This document shows positions 52,440 to 60,351 of a stretch of 64,000 bases of DNA, piece after piece. The notes under the pieces are model-generated. The model was not told the DNA's origin. It was given only the letters and a program-made list of their open reading frames with translations, and did not search any database. The DNA is taken from positions 12,034 to 76,033 of the forward strand of contig CAZABC010000009.1 in NCBI GenBank assembly GCA_964483405.1, given 5' to 3'. The DNA is from CAZABC01 sp964483405. GTDB lineage: Bacteria; Chloroflexota; Limnocylindria; Limnocylindrales; CSP1-4. Position numbers and translations under genes: made by a program. How positions within the stretch are numbered: position 1 is the stretch's first letter; each line of letters begins with the position of its first letter.

Positions 52440-54779
52440 ATGGACCGTCGTCCCGGCCGGGTCACCGGCCTCCGTCGCGCGCGGCTCGCCGCGCCGATCG
52501 GGGCGCTGGTCGGCGCGCTCATCGCGCCGGCCGGGGTCGTCGCCGCCGACCCGCCAGCGCGCTCCGGCCCCGAGCCGGCCTTCCCGCGAGCCGCCGACGA
52601 GGCCCGCGGCCCCGCCGACCCGGACGGCGAGCAGAAGGTCATCATCCGCTACCGCGAACGGCCGGGCGCCGCCGACAGCGCGGCGATCCGTGCGGTCGAC
52701 GGCGAGGTCCGCTTCCGCTACTCGATCGTCGACGCGATCGCCGCGACCGTCCCGTCGCAGGCGATCCCCGGTCTCCGGCGCAACCCGAACGTCGCGTCGA
52801 TCGAGGCCGACGGCCGCCTCACCGCGTTCGACCACGGCGCGAACACCGGCGACCTCGAGTACGAGAACGCCTGGGGCGTGGAGCACCTCGGGACGCGGCT
52901 CGTCCACGGGGCGGGCATCACCGGGGCCGGGATCAAGGTCGCGGTGATCGACACCGGCCTCGACTACGTCCACTACGACCCGACGGCATCGCCGCCGATC
53001 TACAACGAGTTCAACGCCGCCTGGGCCGGCTACCACTCGCCGTACGTCGGCGGCTGGGATTTCGTCAACGGCGACGCCGACCCGATGGACGACAACGGCC
53101 ACGGGACCCACGTCTCGGGCATCCTCGCCGCCGAGCTCAACGGCTACCTCGTCGCGGGGATGGCGCCCGGCGTCGACCTCTACGCGCTCAAGGTCCTCGG
53201 CGCGACCGGCGAGGGCGACTACTCGGGCCTGATCGCCGCCCTCGACTGGGTCGTGGCGAACGACATCGACGTCGTGAACATGAGCCTCGGCGGCCACGAG
53301 GTCTCGCAGGCGCTCGCCGACGCGATCGCCGCGGCCTACGACGCGGGAGTCGTCCTCGTCGGCGCGAGTGGCAACGTCAACCCGCTGAACATCATCGAGC
53401 TCATCTACGGCTGCCCGGTCGCCTACCCGGCGGCCTATCCGCAGGTCCTCTCGACGACGTTCACGAACGGCGCCGACGAGCTGACCGGCTACTCGTGCAC
53501 CGGGCCAGAGGTCGACTTCGGCGCGCCGGGCGACCAGATCTACTCGACGGTCCCGATCGGACCGGCCGGCTCATGCATGTTCTGCACGCCGACCGGCTAC
53601 TCGGCCCAGAGCGGGACGTCGATGGCGTCGCCGCACCTCACCGGCCTCGTCGCCCTGGTCCTCGACCACGGCATCGCCGACGCCGACGCCGACGGCCAGC
53701 TGACGCCCGAGATCAAGGCCCACCTCTGCGCGAACACCAACCCGGGCGGACGGATCGCCCAGACCGATCCCCGTTACCCGAGCTGGTACGGGTGCGGCGT
53801 CGTCGACGCCGACCGGGCGCTCCTCGTCGACCCGCCCGACACCGGTGGCGGGCCCACGAACGCGGCCCCGGTCGCGACCGACGACGCGGCGACGACCGCC
53901 GAGGACACGCCGATCGAGGTCGCGGTCCTCGGCAACGACTCCGACCCCGACCCCGGCGACTCGCTCGCCGTGACCGGCGTCTCGAGCGGAGCCCACGGGA
54001 CGACGACGCATGACGGCACGACCGTCATCTACACGCCGGCCGCGGACTGGCACGGCACCGACACGTTCACCTACTCGATCGGCGACGGCCACGGCGGGGT
54101 CGGCACGGCGGCGGTGGCGGTCACCGTCAGCCCGGTCAACGACGCTCCGACGGCCGCGGCCGACAGCGCCTCGACGGGGTACGGGACGCCGGTGACGATC
54201 TCGGTCCTCGGCAACGACACCGACGTCGACGGCGATGGGCTCGCGGTGGCCTCCGTCACCCAGCCGCTCCATGGAACGACGACGACGAACGGCATGACGG
54301 TGACGTATACGCCGGCCGCCGGCTGGAGCGGGCCGGACTCGTTCGGCTACACCGTCGCGGACGGCCACGGCGGGTCCGCCGACGGGGCCGTCTCGGTGAC
54401 GGTCGCGTCGCCGGCCCCCTCGACGGTCATGCACGTCGGCGACCTCGACCAGGCGGCGTCGCGCCAGAAGCGTTCGTGGACGGCCCAGGTGACCGTCCTC
54501 GTCCTCGACACGAACGGGCTGCCGGTCGGCTCCGTCACCGTCAGCGGGTCCTGGAGCGGGGGCGCGAAGGGCTCCGGGTCGTGCATCACCGGCGCCTCGG
54601 GCACCTGCACGATCGCGAAGTCGGGGATCGGCCTGGCCAAGGCCTCGGCGACCTTCACCGTGTCGTCGCTGGCACGGACGGGCTGGACGTACGACGCATC
54701 GGCGAACACCGATCCGGACCCGGCCGGCAGCGGCCAGGCCTCGAACGGGCAGGCGATCACCGTCCCACGCCCGGCCTAG
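52440..54779 (+). CDS. Secreted subtilisin-family serine protease with cadherin-like repeats
   Basis: 779 residues. A signal peptide (basic start, hydrophobic core 14-34, AxA-type site near 35) is followed by an I9-like propeptide (about 65-125) and the S8 catalytic domain. Catalytic residues are D171 in VAVIDTGLD, H221 in GHGTHVSG and S394 in SGTSMASPH; N312 is the oxyanion residue. C-terminally, two cadherin/Big-type repeats (each with LGNDSD or LGNDTD, then YTPA and FGYTV-like ends) span about 475-660, then a Ser/Thr/Gly-rich end with a CITGASGTC pair. GAGGGCGAG precedes the ATG. Probably an extracellular or surface protease. Confidence 0.95.
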   Translation: MDRRPGRVTGLRRARLAAPIGALVGALIAPAGVVAADPPARSGPEPAFPRAADEARGPADPDGEQKVIIRYRERPGAADSAAIRAVDGEVRFRYSIVDAIAATVPSQAIPGLRRNPNVASIEADGRLTAFDHGANTGDLEYENAWGVEHLGTRLVHGAGITGAGIKVAVIDTGLDYVHYDPTASPPIYNEFNAAWAGYHSPYVGGWDFVNGDADPMDDNGHGTHVSGILAAELNGYLVAGMAPGVDLYALKVLGATGEGDYSGLIAALDWVVANDIDVVNMSLGGHEVSQALADAIAAAYDAGVVLVGASGNVNPLNIIELIYGCPVAYPAAYPQVLSTTFTNGADELTGYSCTGPEVDFGAPGDQIYSTVPIGPAGSCMFCTPTGYSAQSGTSMASPHLTGLVALVLDHGIADADADGQLTPEIKAHLCANTNPGGRIAQTDPRYPSWYGCGVVDADRALLVDPPDTGGGPTNAAPVATDDAATTAEDTPIEVAVLGNDSDPDPGDSLAVTGVSSGAHGTTTHDGTTVIYTPAADWHGTDTFTYSIGDGHGGVGTAAVAVTVSPVNDAPTAAADSASTGYGTPVTISVLGNDTDVDGDGLAVASVTQPLHGTTTTNGMTVTYTPAAGWSGPDSFGYTVADGHGGSADGAVSVTVASPAPSTVMHVGDLDQAASRQKRSWTAQVTVLVLDTNGLPVGSVTVSGSWSGGAKGSGSCITGASGTCTIAKSGIGLAKASATFTVSSLARTGWTYDASANTDPDPAGSGQASNGQAITVPRPA

Positions 54780-54781
54780 GC

Positions 54782-54795
54782 GGGGCAAGAGCCCC
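54782..54795 (+). terminator. Short stem-loop after the protease gene
   Basis: GGGGC, loop AAGA, GCCCC, followed by TCT. Confidence 0.4.
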
Positions 54796-54811
54796 TCTGG
54801 CGGGTGGGACT

Positions 54812-54851
54812 CGGGCCCTGGCGGGCGAAGCGCGAGCACCCGCCGGGCCCG
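54812..54851. terminator. Bidirectional hairpin between convergent genes
   Basis: CGGGCCC-T-GGCGGG (54812-54825) pairs with CCCGCCGGGCCCG (54839-54851): 13 bp with one bulged T and a 13-base loop. Confidence 0.5.
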
Positions 54852-54855
54852 CCCG

Positions 54856-55392
54856 TCAAAGCTCGAGGGCGAACGACAGGAGCCGCTTACCGGGCTCGTA
54901 CTCCCAGTCCTGCGCCGGCTCGCGCTCGAAGCCGAGATCGCGGTACAGGGCGTGGGCGGCCGTCATCTCGGGCAGCGTGTACAGGACGACCCGCCGCCTG
55001 CCGTCCCGCCGGGCCCGCTCGAGGCATGCCTCGACCAGGCGTCGCCCGGCGCCCCGTCCGCGGGCCTCGGGGGCGACGGCGAGCATCCGGATGCCGGCCT
55101 CGTCCGGGCCCTCCGACTCGGCCAGCGGCCCGGGACCCGGGACGTAGGTCACCGTCCCGACGAGCGTACCGGTCCGCTCGTCGACGGCGACGAGGACCGG
55201 AACGACCGCCGCCCGCCCGGCGACGTCGCGGAGCTCCGCCAGATACGGCTCGTCCGTGGCGACCTCGGGGAAGGCGAGATAGGCGCTCGCGACGATCTCG
55301 CCGGCGATCACGTGCTCGCCCGGTGCCACCGGCCGGACGACGATGCCGTCGCCGCCCGCCGGGTCGGCGCTCGGCGGGTCGACCGCGCTCAC
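54856..55392 (-). CDS. GNAT family N-acetyltransferase
   Basis: 178 residues from GTG at 55392. The acetyl-CoA motif is RMLAVAPEARGRGAGRRLVE (Q/R-x-x-G-x-G/A as RGRGAG). AAHALYRDLGFER is the family C-terminal strand-helix and VLVAVDERTGTLVGTVTYV the preceding strand pair. The N-terminal 20 residues are a Pro/Ala/Gly linker. The substrate is not predictable. GTG overlaps the stop of the YyaL gene (GTGA), so the two are translationally coupled. Confidence 0.88.
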   Translation of the reverse strand: MSAVDPPSADPAGGDGIVVRPVAPGEHVIAGEIVASAYLAFPEVATDEPYLAELRDVAGRAAVVPVLVAVDERTGTLVGTVTYVPGPGPLAESEGPDEAGIRMLAVAPEARGRGAGRRLVEACLERARRDGRRRVVLYTLPEMTAAHALYRDLGFEREPAQDWEYEPGKRLLSFALEL

Positions 55393-57545
55393 GGGACGAC
55401 CCCGAACGATCCGGCGCCCGGATCGCTCGCCTCGAGCAGCATCGCTGCGACCGCCTCGGGCTCGTTGACCGGCTGGCGGCAGGCGAACTGGCGGCAGACG
55501 AACGCCGTCGGACGGCCGCCGATCCGGAACCGCCCGGCGAGGAGGGGCACCGCCGAGGTCGCCGGGTCCGGGGCGCAGGCGACGACCACCCGCGGCCGGT
55601 AGCCCTCGAGCGCCGGCGCGAGCAGGCGCCTCGTCTCGGGATCGTCCGGGTCGCCGACCACCGCGAGCTCGACGCCCGGCCCCGTCGCGAAGTCCGCGGC
55701 AACGAGCCACTGGGCGAACCCGCCCGGGTGCCGGGCGAGGAGGCTGGCGACCGTCCGCAGCGCCGCCTCCGCCGCCGCCCGGTAGCGGCCCTCGCCGGTC
55801 AGCGCGGCGAGGCGGAGCAGGACCGTCGTGGCCATCGCGCCGCCGCTCGGGACGGCGTTGTCCTGGATGTCCCTCGGCCGCAGGACGAGCGCCTCGTGGT
55901 CGTCGGCCGTGTCGAAGAACCCGCCCTCGGGGTCGGCGAACCGGGCGAGCATCGTGTCGCCGAGCCGGCGGGCCAGCACGAACCAGCGCTCGTCGAAGGT
56001 CGCCGCGTACAGCGCCAGCAGCCCCTCCGCGAGGTCGGCGTGGTCCTCGAGGACGCCGGGTGCGGTCGCGCGACCGTCCTTCCAGGATCTCCGGAGCCGG
56101 CCGGTCCCGGGGTCGAGCAGGTTCCCGACGACGACCTCCGCGGCGCTGACGGCGGCCGCCGTCAGCGCCGCCGCCTCGGCGGCGATCGCGGGATCGGGAT
56201 CGCGACCGAGGGCGCGGGCGGCGTCGGCGAGCGCGGCGATCGCGAGGCCGTTCCACGCGGCGAGCGCCTTGTCGTCGCGAGCCGGCTGCGATCTCCGTCC
56301 CCGGGCCGCGAGCAGCAGCTCCCGCGCCCGACCGAGCCGTCGCTCGACCTCCGCCTCCGCGGTCCCGAACCGTTCGGCGAGCTCGGCGGCGGGCCTGACC
56401 CGGGCGAGGATCGTCCGGCCCTCCCAGTTGCCCTCGTCGCGGACCCCGTAGGCCGCGGCGAACAGCGCGGCGTCCTCCCCTGCCCCACCCGCCGCGAGGA
56501 CGGTCCGGATCTCCGCGGCGCCCCAGGTGAACGTGGCCCCCTCGACGCCGTCGGTGTCGGCGTCCTGGCTCGCGGCGAACGCGCCGTCCGAGGTCGTGAG
56601 CTCGCGCCGCAGGTAGCCGAGTGTCGCCCGGGCGACGTCGCGATAGCGGAGGTCGCCGGTCGCCCCCCAGGCGTGGACGTAGGCGCGGGCGAGCTGGGCG
56701 TTGTCGTAGAGCATCTGCTCGAAGTGCGGGACGAGCCAGACCGCGTCGGTGCTGTAGCGGTGGAAGCCGCCGCCGAGCTGGTCGCGGATCCCGCCGTCGG
56801 CCATCCGGTCGAGGCTCCGGCGGGCCATCGCGAGGGCTCGCGCGTCGCCCGTCAGCCACCGTCCGAGCAGGAACTCGATCGTCATCGGCTGGGGGAACTT
56901 CGGGGCGTGGCCCCAGCCGCCGTTCGGGGCGTCGAACTGCCCCTCGAGCGCGGCCACGGCGGCCTCGAGGATGGGGCGACCGGGCAGCGGCCGGTGCTCG
57001 GCGTCGCCGCCGGGCACCGCCTGCTGCGCGGCGAGCGCCTCGACGAGCCGGCCGGCGGCCGCGGCCACACCCTCGCGATCCTCATCCCAGGCGCGCCGGA
57101 CCCCGGCAAGGACCTGGCGGAACGCCGGCATCCCGTGGCGGGGCTCGTCGGGGAAGTACGTGCCGCCGAAGAACGGCTCGCCGTCCGGGGTGAGGAAGAC
57201 CGACATCGGCCAGCCACCCTGGCCGGTCATCGCGACGACCGCGCCCATGTACAGCTGGTCGAGGTCCGGTCGCTCCTCGCGATCGACCTTGATCGCGACG
57301 AAGTCGCGGTTCAGGTCGGCCGCGGTCGCCTCGTCCTCGAACGACTCGCGCTCCATGACGTGGCACCAGTGGCAGGCCGCATAGCCGATCGACAGGAAGA
57401 TCGGCTTCGACTCGGCCCGGGCGCGGGCGAGCGCCGCCTCGCCCCAGGGGTACCAGTCGACCGGGTTGTGGGCATGCTGGAGCAGGTACGGGCTCGTCTC
57501 ACCGGCGAGCCGGTTCGTGTGCCGACGGTCCTCCGATCCTCCCAC
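55389..57545 (-). CDS. Thioredoxin-domain protein of the YyaL/SPATA20 (DUF255) family
   Basis: 718 residues. The N-terminal thioredoxin-like domain begins RLAGETSPYLLQHAHNPVDW (about 12-31) and carries the family C-x2-C as CHWC (C58, C61) with HVMERESFEDEATA. QGGWPMSVFLTPDGEPFFGG follows. The C-terminal (alpha/alpha)6 barrel, resembling glycosidase-type six-hairpin folds, occupies about 200-718. The exact reaction is unknown. GTG at 57545 follows TACCAT by 7 bases. The GNAT gene is coupled downstream. Confidence 0.92.
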   Translation of the reverse strand: MGGSEDRRHTNRLAGETSPYLLQHAHNPVDWYPWGEAALARARAESKPIFLSIGYAACHWCHVMERESFEDEATAADLNRDFVAIKVDREERPDLDQLYMGAVVAMTGQGGWPMSVFLTPDGEPFFGGTYFPDEPRHGMPAFRQVLAGVRRAWDEDREGVAAAAGRLVEALAAQQAVPGGDAEHRPLPGRPILEAAVAALEGQFDAPNGGWGHAPKFPQPMTIEFLLGRWLTGDARALAMARRSLDRMADGGIRDQLGGGFHRYSTDAVWLVPHFEQMLYDNAQLARAYVHAWGATGDLRYRDVARATLGYLRRELTTSDGAFAASQDADTDGVEGATFTWGAAEIRTVLAAGGAGEDAALFAAAYGVRDEGNWEGRTILARVRPAAELAERFGTAEAEVERRLGRARELLLAARGRRSQPARDDKALAAWNGLAIAALADAARALGRDPDPAIAAEAAALTAAAVSAAEVVVGNLLDPGTGRLRRSWKDGRATAPGVLEDHADLAEGLLALYAATFDERWFVLARRLGDTMLARFADPEGGFFDTADDHEALVLRPRDIQDNAVPSGGAMATTVLLRLAALTGEGRYRAAAEAALRTVASLLARHPGGFAQWLVAADFATGPGVELAVVGDPDDPETRRLLAPALEGYRPRVVVACAPDPATSAVPLLAGRFRIGGRPTAFVCRQFACRQPVNEPEAVAAMLLEASDPGAGSFGVVP

Positions 57546-57552
57546 GGCGGGG

Positions 57553-57558
57553 ATGGTA
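57553..57558 (-). promoter_or_regulatory. -10 hexamer, leaderless-type start (YyaL)
   Basis: TACCAT on the minus strand, 7 bases before GTG at 57545. Confidence 0.6.
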
Positions 57559-57596
57559 CGCCCCGTCCGGGGCGCGGCGGGGGCCGCCGCGATGGG

Positions 57597-58889
57597 TCAG
57601 TCGTGGCGGAGGGCGTCCCCGCCCTCGCCGCCCGGCGCGTCGTCCGGCGTCGCGGCCGGGGCATCGCTGAAGGCGTACGGTGCGGCCGAGGTCGTCGGCG
57701 GCCACTGGTCGGGAGCGGCGACGGGCGGGATCGGCGCGGTCGGCGGCTGGACGTAGACGGCGGTCGGCGTCGCCGGTGGTGCGGGCGTCGCCGGNNNNNN
57801 NNNNNNNNNNNNNNNNNNNNNNNNNNNNNNNNNNNNNNNNNNNNNNNNNNNNNNNNNNNNNNNNNNNNNNNNNNNNNNNNNNNNNNNNNNNNNNGGCGTC
57901 GCCGGTGGTGCGGGCGTCGCCGGAGGTGCGGGTGCCGCCGGTAGTGCGGGTGCCGGAGCGGGCGCGACCGGTGCGACCGGTGCGACCGGCGTCGGCTCGG
58001 GAGGCGGTGCGGGCTCGGGAGCCGGTGCCGGCGGCGCGACGTCGGCCGGCGGCGCGACGCTGCGTCGCGAACCACCCGGGAGTCGGTCGGCGTACATCCG
58101 CTGCTCCGCGGTCCGTGCCGCCTCGGCGACGGTGCCGGCCGGGCCGGCGCTCGCCCAGCCGACGACGAGTCGGACCGAGACGGCCGCGGACTCGAGCCAG
58201 ACGTCGCAGGCCTCGCGGACGCGGTCGACGTAGTTGATCGCCCGGACCTCGTCGGTCTCGGACAGCAGGACGCAGAAACGGGCGTGGCCGACGCGGGCGA
58301 TCCGGTCCGACCGCCGCGACTGGCGACGGAGGGTCGCCGCGACCGGCGGGATGAGGCGGTCGGCGACCGCCTGCCCGAACCGCTCGGCGAGCGCGTCGAG
58401 CCGGTCGAGCTCGGCGACGACGACGGCGGCCGGCCGGCCGTAGCGGGCGTAGCGGGCATCCTCGTTGCGGACGATCTCGTCCCAGGCGAAGGCGGTCTCG
58501 AGGCCGGTCTCGAGGTCGATGAAGGTCGTGACGCCGCCGATGAACGGCGTGCCGCCGACCGCCGGTCGGGTGTCGGATTCCTCGGGCGTGGGCGCGGTGT
58601 CGACGGACATGGGACCTCCGACCGTGATGAACTGGGGTGGCTGGGCCGGGACCGGCGGCTCCGGCGATGTGAACGAGACGGGGACGCCCTCCGGGGCGAC
58701 GGCGAGCGCCGGGCCCCCGGCGAGCACAGGGCCGACGGCGGACGTCGGCATCGCGCCGGAGCCGACGGCCGACGAGGCTCGCCGACGACGCCACCAGCGT
58801 CCGATCGCGACGCCGCCGAACAGGACGATGTTCGCGACCGCGGCGACGATCAGGACCTGGATCAGGGCCTGGACCTGGGCTTCGCTCAT
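57597..58889 (-). CDS. Membrane-anchored GGDEF-fold protein, catalytically dead, with Pro-rich tail (gap inside)
   Basis: Starts at ATG 58889 (GGAG upstream). One membrane helix (about 9-30), a Pro/Ala/Gly linker (40-95) and a GGDEF-type domain (about 120-268) with DLETGLETAFAWDEIV and the strand block VVVAELDRLDALAERFG. The active motif is GHARF (201-205) instead of GGDEF, so no cyclase activity is expected. RRSD (192-195) sits five residues before it, exactly the inhibitory-site RxxD spacing that binds c-di-GMP. The tail is built of PATPAP repeats, where the assembly breaks. Likely a c-di-GMP receptor rather than an enzyme. Confidence 0.75.
   Translation of the reverse strand: MSEAQVQALIQVLIVAAVANIVLFGGVAIGRWWRRRRASSAVGSGAMPTSAVGPVLAGGPALAVAPEGVPVSFTSPEPPVPAQPPQFITVGGPMSVDTAPTPEESDTRPAVGGTPFIGGVTTFIDLETGLETAFAWDEIVRNEDARYARYGRPAAVVVAELDRLDALAERFGQAVADRLIPPVAATLRRQSRRSDRIARVGHARFCVLLSETDEVRAINYVDRVREACDVWLESAAVSVRLVVGWASAGPAGTVAEAARTAEQRMYADRLPGGSRRSVAPPADVAPPAPAPEPAPPPEPTPVAPVAPVAPAPAPALPAAPAPPATPAPPATXXXXXXXXXXXXXXXXXXXXXXXXXXXXXXXXXXPATPAPPATPTAVYVQPPTAPIPPVAAPDQWPPTTSAAPYAFSDAPAATPDDAPGGEGGDALRHD
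57766..57948. repeat. 18-base repeat array encoding PATPAP, broken by an assembly gap
   Basis: GGCGTCGCCGGTGGTGCG units flank the 100-N run on both sides (57766-57794 and 57895-57948), so the gap hides an unknown number of repeats. Confidence 0.85.
57795..57894. other. Assembly gap (100 N)
   Basis: Exactly 100 N inside the repeat array; the true length is unknown. Confidence 0.98.
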
Positions 58890-59013
58890 CCGGCTCCGTG
58901 CATGGCTCGCCTGCGGCCGACCGGGAGACACCGATCGATCCGGGGCGAACTGTATGCCCGGTGGTGCGTCCGGGCGACGGTACGGGAGTCCGGTCGGCGC
59001 AGGTACTCGCGCG

Positions 59014-59394
59014 TCAGCTCCGGCGCCGCGGAGCCGTGCCGACGGCGAAGACCAGGATGCCGACGAAGACCGTGACGACCAGCACGGCCGCCACGAAGTG
59101 GCGGACCGGGATGACCGGACCGGCGCCGGCCGGCTCGGCGTCGGTCGCCGGCAACGACCCGCCGTGCGTCGCTCCCGCCCCCTCGAGCTCCGCTGCCACC
59201 GCGTCGGCCGGCGGGGGCCACCCGGCGCACGGGCAGCTGCCGGCGACACCGGCGCGGACCGGGGCGGCGAGCGCGAGCAGCGCGACCAGCGCGGGCAGCG
59301 CGAGCAGCGTGAGCGCCGGCGCGCGCCACCGGCCCCGGGGTCGGTGTCCCGCCACCCGATGCGGCATGCCCGGGGCGCGTCGCGACCGCGACAT
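59014..59394 (-). CDS. Small secreted/membrane protein, unknown
   Basis: 126 residues from ATG at 59394, which has GGAGG seven bases upstream. A basic N-terminus and hydrophobic stretch (about 27-47, ending PVRAGVAG) look like a signal peptide or first membrane segment. A short external part contains SCPCAGWPPP and an Ala/Gly/Pro-rich linker. A second membrane helix (about 99-118) ends in TAPRRRS, a typical stop-transfer. No family recognised. It lies 124 bases upstream of the GGDEF-type gene on the same strand and may be its partner. Confidence 0.6.
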   Translation of the reverse strand: MSRSRRAPGMPHRVAGHRPRGRWRAPALTLLALPALVALLALAAPVRAGVAGSCPCAGWPPPADAVAAELEGAGATHGGSLPATDAEPAGAGPVIPVRHFVAAVLVVTVFVGILVFAVGTAPRRRS

Positions 59395-59488
59395 CGGCTA
59401 CCTCCGGCGCTCGGGGACGCCGCTCGTGGGACGCAGCCGCCGCGGAAGTGTTACACCCCCTCCCGCGCACGTCGCCAGGTCGCCGGAG

Positions 59489-59494
59489 TACGCT
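59489..59494 (+). promoter_or_regulatory. -10 hexamer, leaderless-type start
   Basis: TACGCT, 7 bases before ATG at 59502. Confidence 0.45.
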
Positions 59495-59501
59495 GCCCAC
59501 G

Positions 59502-60173
59502 ATGGCCGCCGCGAACGCCGTGCCGGGGTTCCGCCCCTCGGAGCACGGGCTCCACTTCCCCAACCGCTTCGGCCGCGCCGCCGCCGTCCGCCTTCCGCTC
59601 GGCCCGCTCGGGACGATCCCGATCGGCAGCGCCGCGAACGGACTGTGCGGCGGGATGTGCCGCTTCGTCCGCGACCGCTGGGAGGCCGGCGAGCCGGTCC
59701 CCGCGACGCGGCGGTTGCCCGGCGACGACACGGCCCTGTTCCGGTCGCTCGCGCGCGGGCAGGTCCTCAGCCTGGACTGGTTCCGCGCCCCGCTCCGGTT
59801 CTACTCGCTCCAGGCGATCCGGCCCGAGCGGAACGACCCGCTCACGCGGCTCTTCGGGCGGCACACGCGAAGCGCCGAGACGGTCCGCCAGTGGTACCGG
59901 ATCCGCCGCCGGATCGACGACGGCCGCCTCGCGATCGTCGGGGTCCTCCGGACGACCGGCATCGACCCGTTCGAGCTGCCGCGTCACCACCAGGTCGTCG
60001 CCTTCGGCTACGGGGTCGAGGGTGACCGGTTGCGCCTGCAGGTCTACGACCCCAACCATCCCGACCGCGACGACGTCGAGCTTCGGCTCCGTCTCGGCCC
60101 CGACGGCCGCGGCCGCGCGACGATGCTCCAGACGACCGGCGAGCCCGTCGAGGCGTTCCTGCTGCTCGATTGA
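59502..60173 (+). CDS. Papain-fold-like hypothetical protein
   Basis: 223 residues, soluble. Three positions suggest a cysteine-peptidase-type layout: a Cys in NGLCGGMCRFVRDRWEAG (around residue 48), a His in PRHHQVVAFGYGVEG (around 165) and an Asp/Asn in QVYDPNHPDRD (around 182). The order Cys, His, Asp/Asn with a following beta strand resembles C39/papain folds, but the catalytic assignment is inference. No signal peptide. The frame after the TGA stays open for 65 more codons (see finding). Convergent with an MFS gene. Confidence 0.6.
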   Translation: MAAANAVPGFRPSEHGLHFPNRFGRAAAVRLPLGPLGTIPIGSAANGLCGGMCRFVRDRWEAGEPVPATRRLPGDDTALFRSLARGQVLSLDWFRAPLRFYSLQAIRPERNDPLTRLFGRHTRSAETVRQWYRIRRRIDDGRLAIVGVLRTTGIDPFELPRHHQVVAFGYGVEGDRLRLQVYDPNHPDRDDVELRLRLGPDGRGRATMLQTTGEPVEAFLLLD

Positions 60174-60351
60174 GGCGCTGCCGCCGATGGCGCGGATGCC
60201 GCCGATCATGAGCCCACCGACCGGGCCGCGCTGTTTCCCGGCACCTACGCGCCCGATCGTCCTGACATGGAGATCGCGGCGCCGGCCCGGCTCGGGACGG
60301 GTCGCGTTGCGGTCGGCTACCAGAACGACCCTGCCCGGTCGGTCGTCTGGG

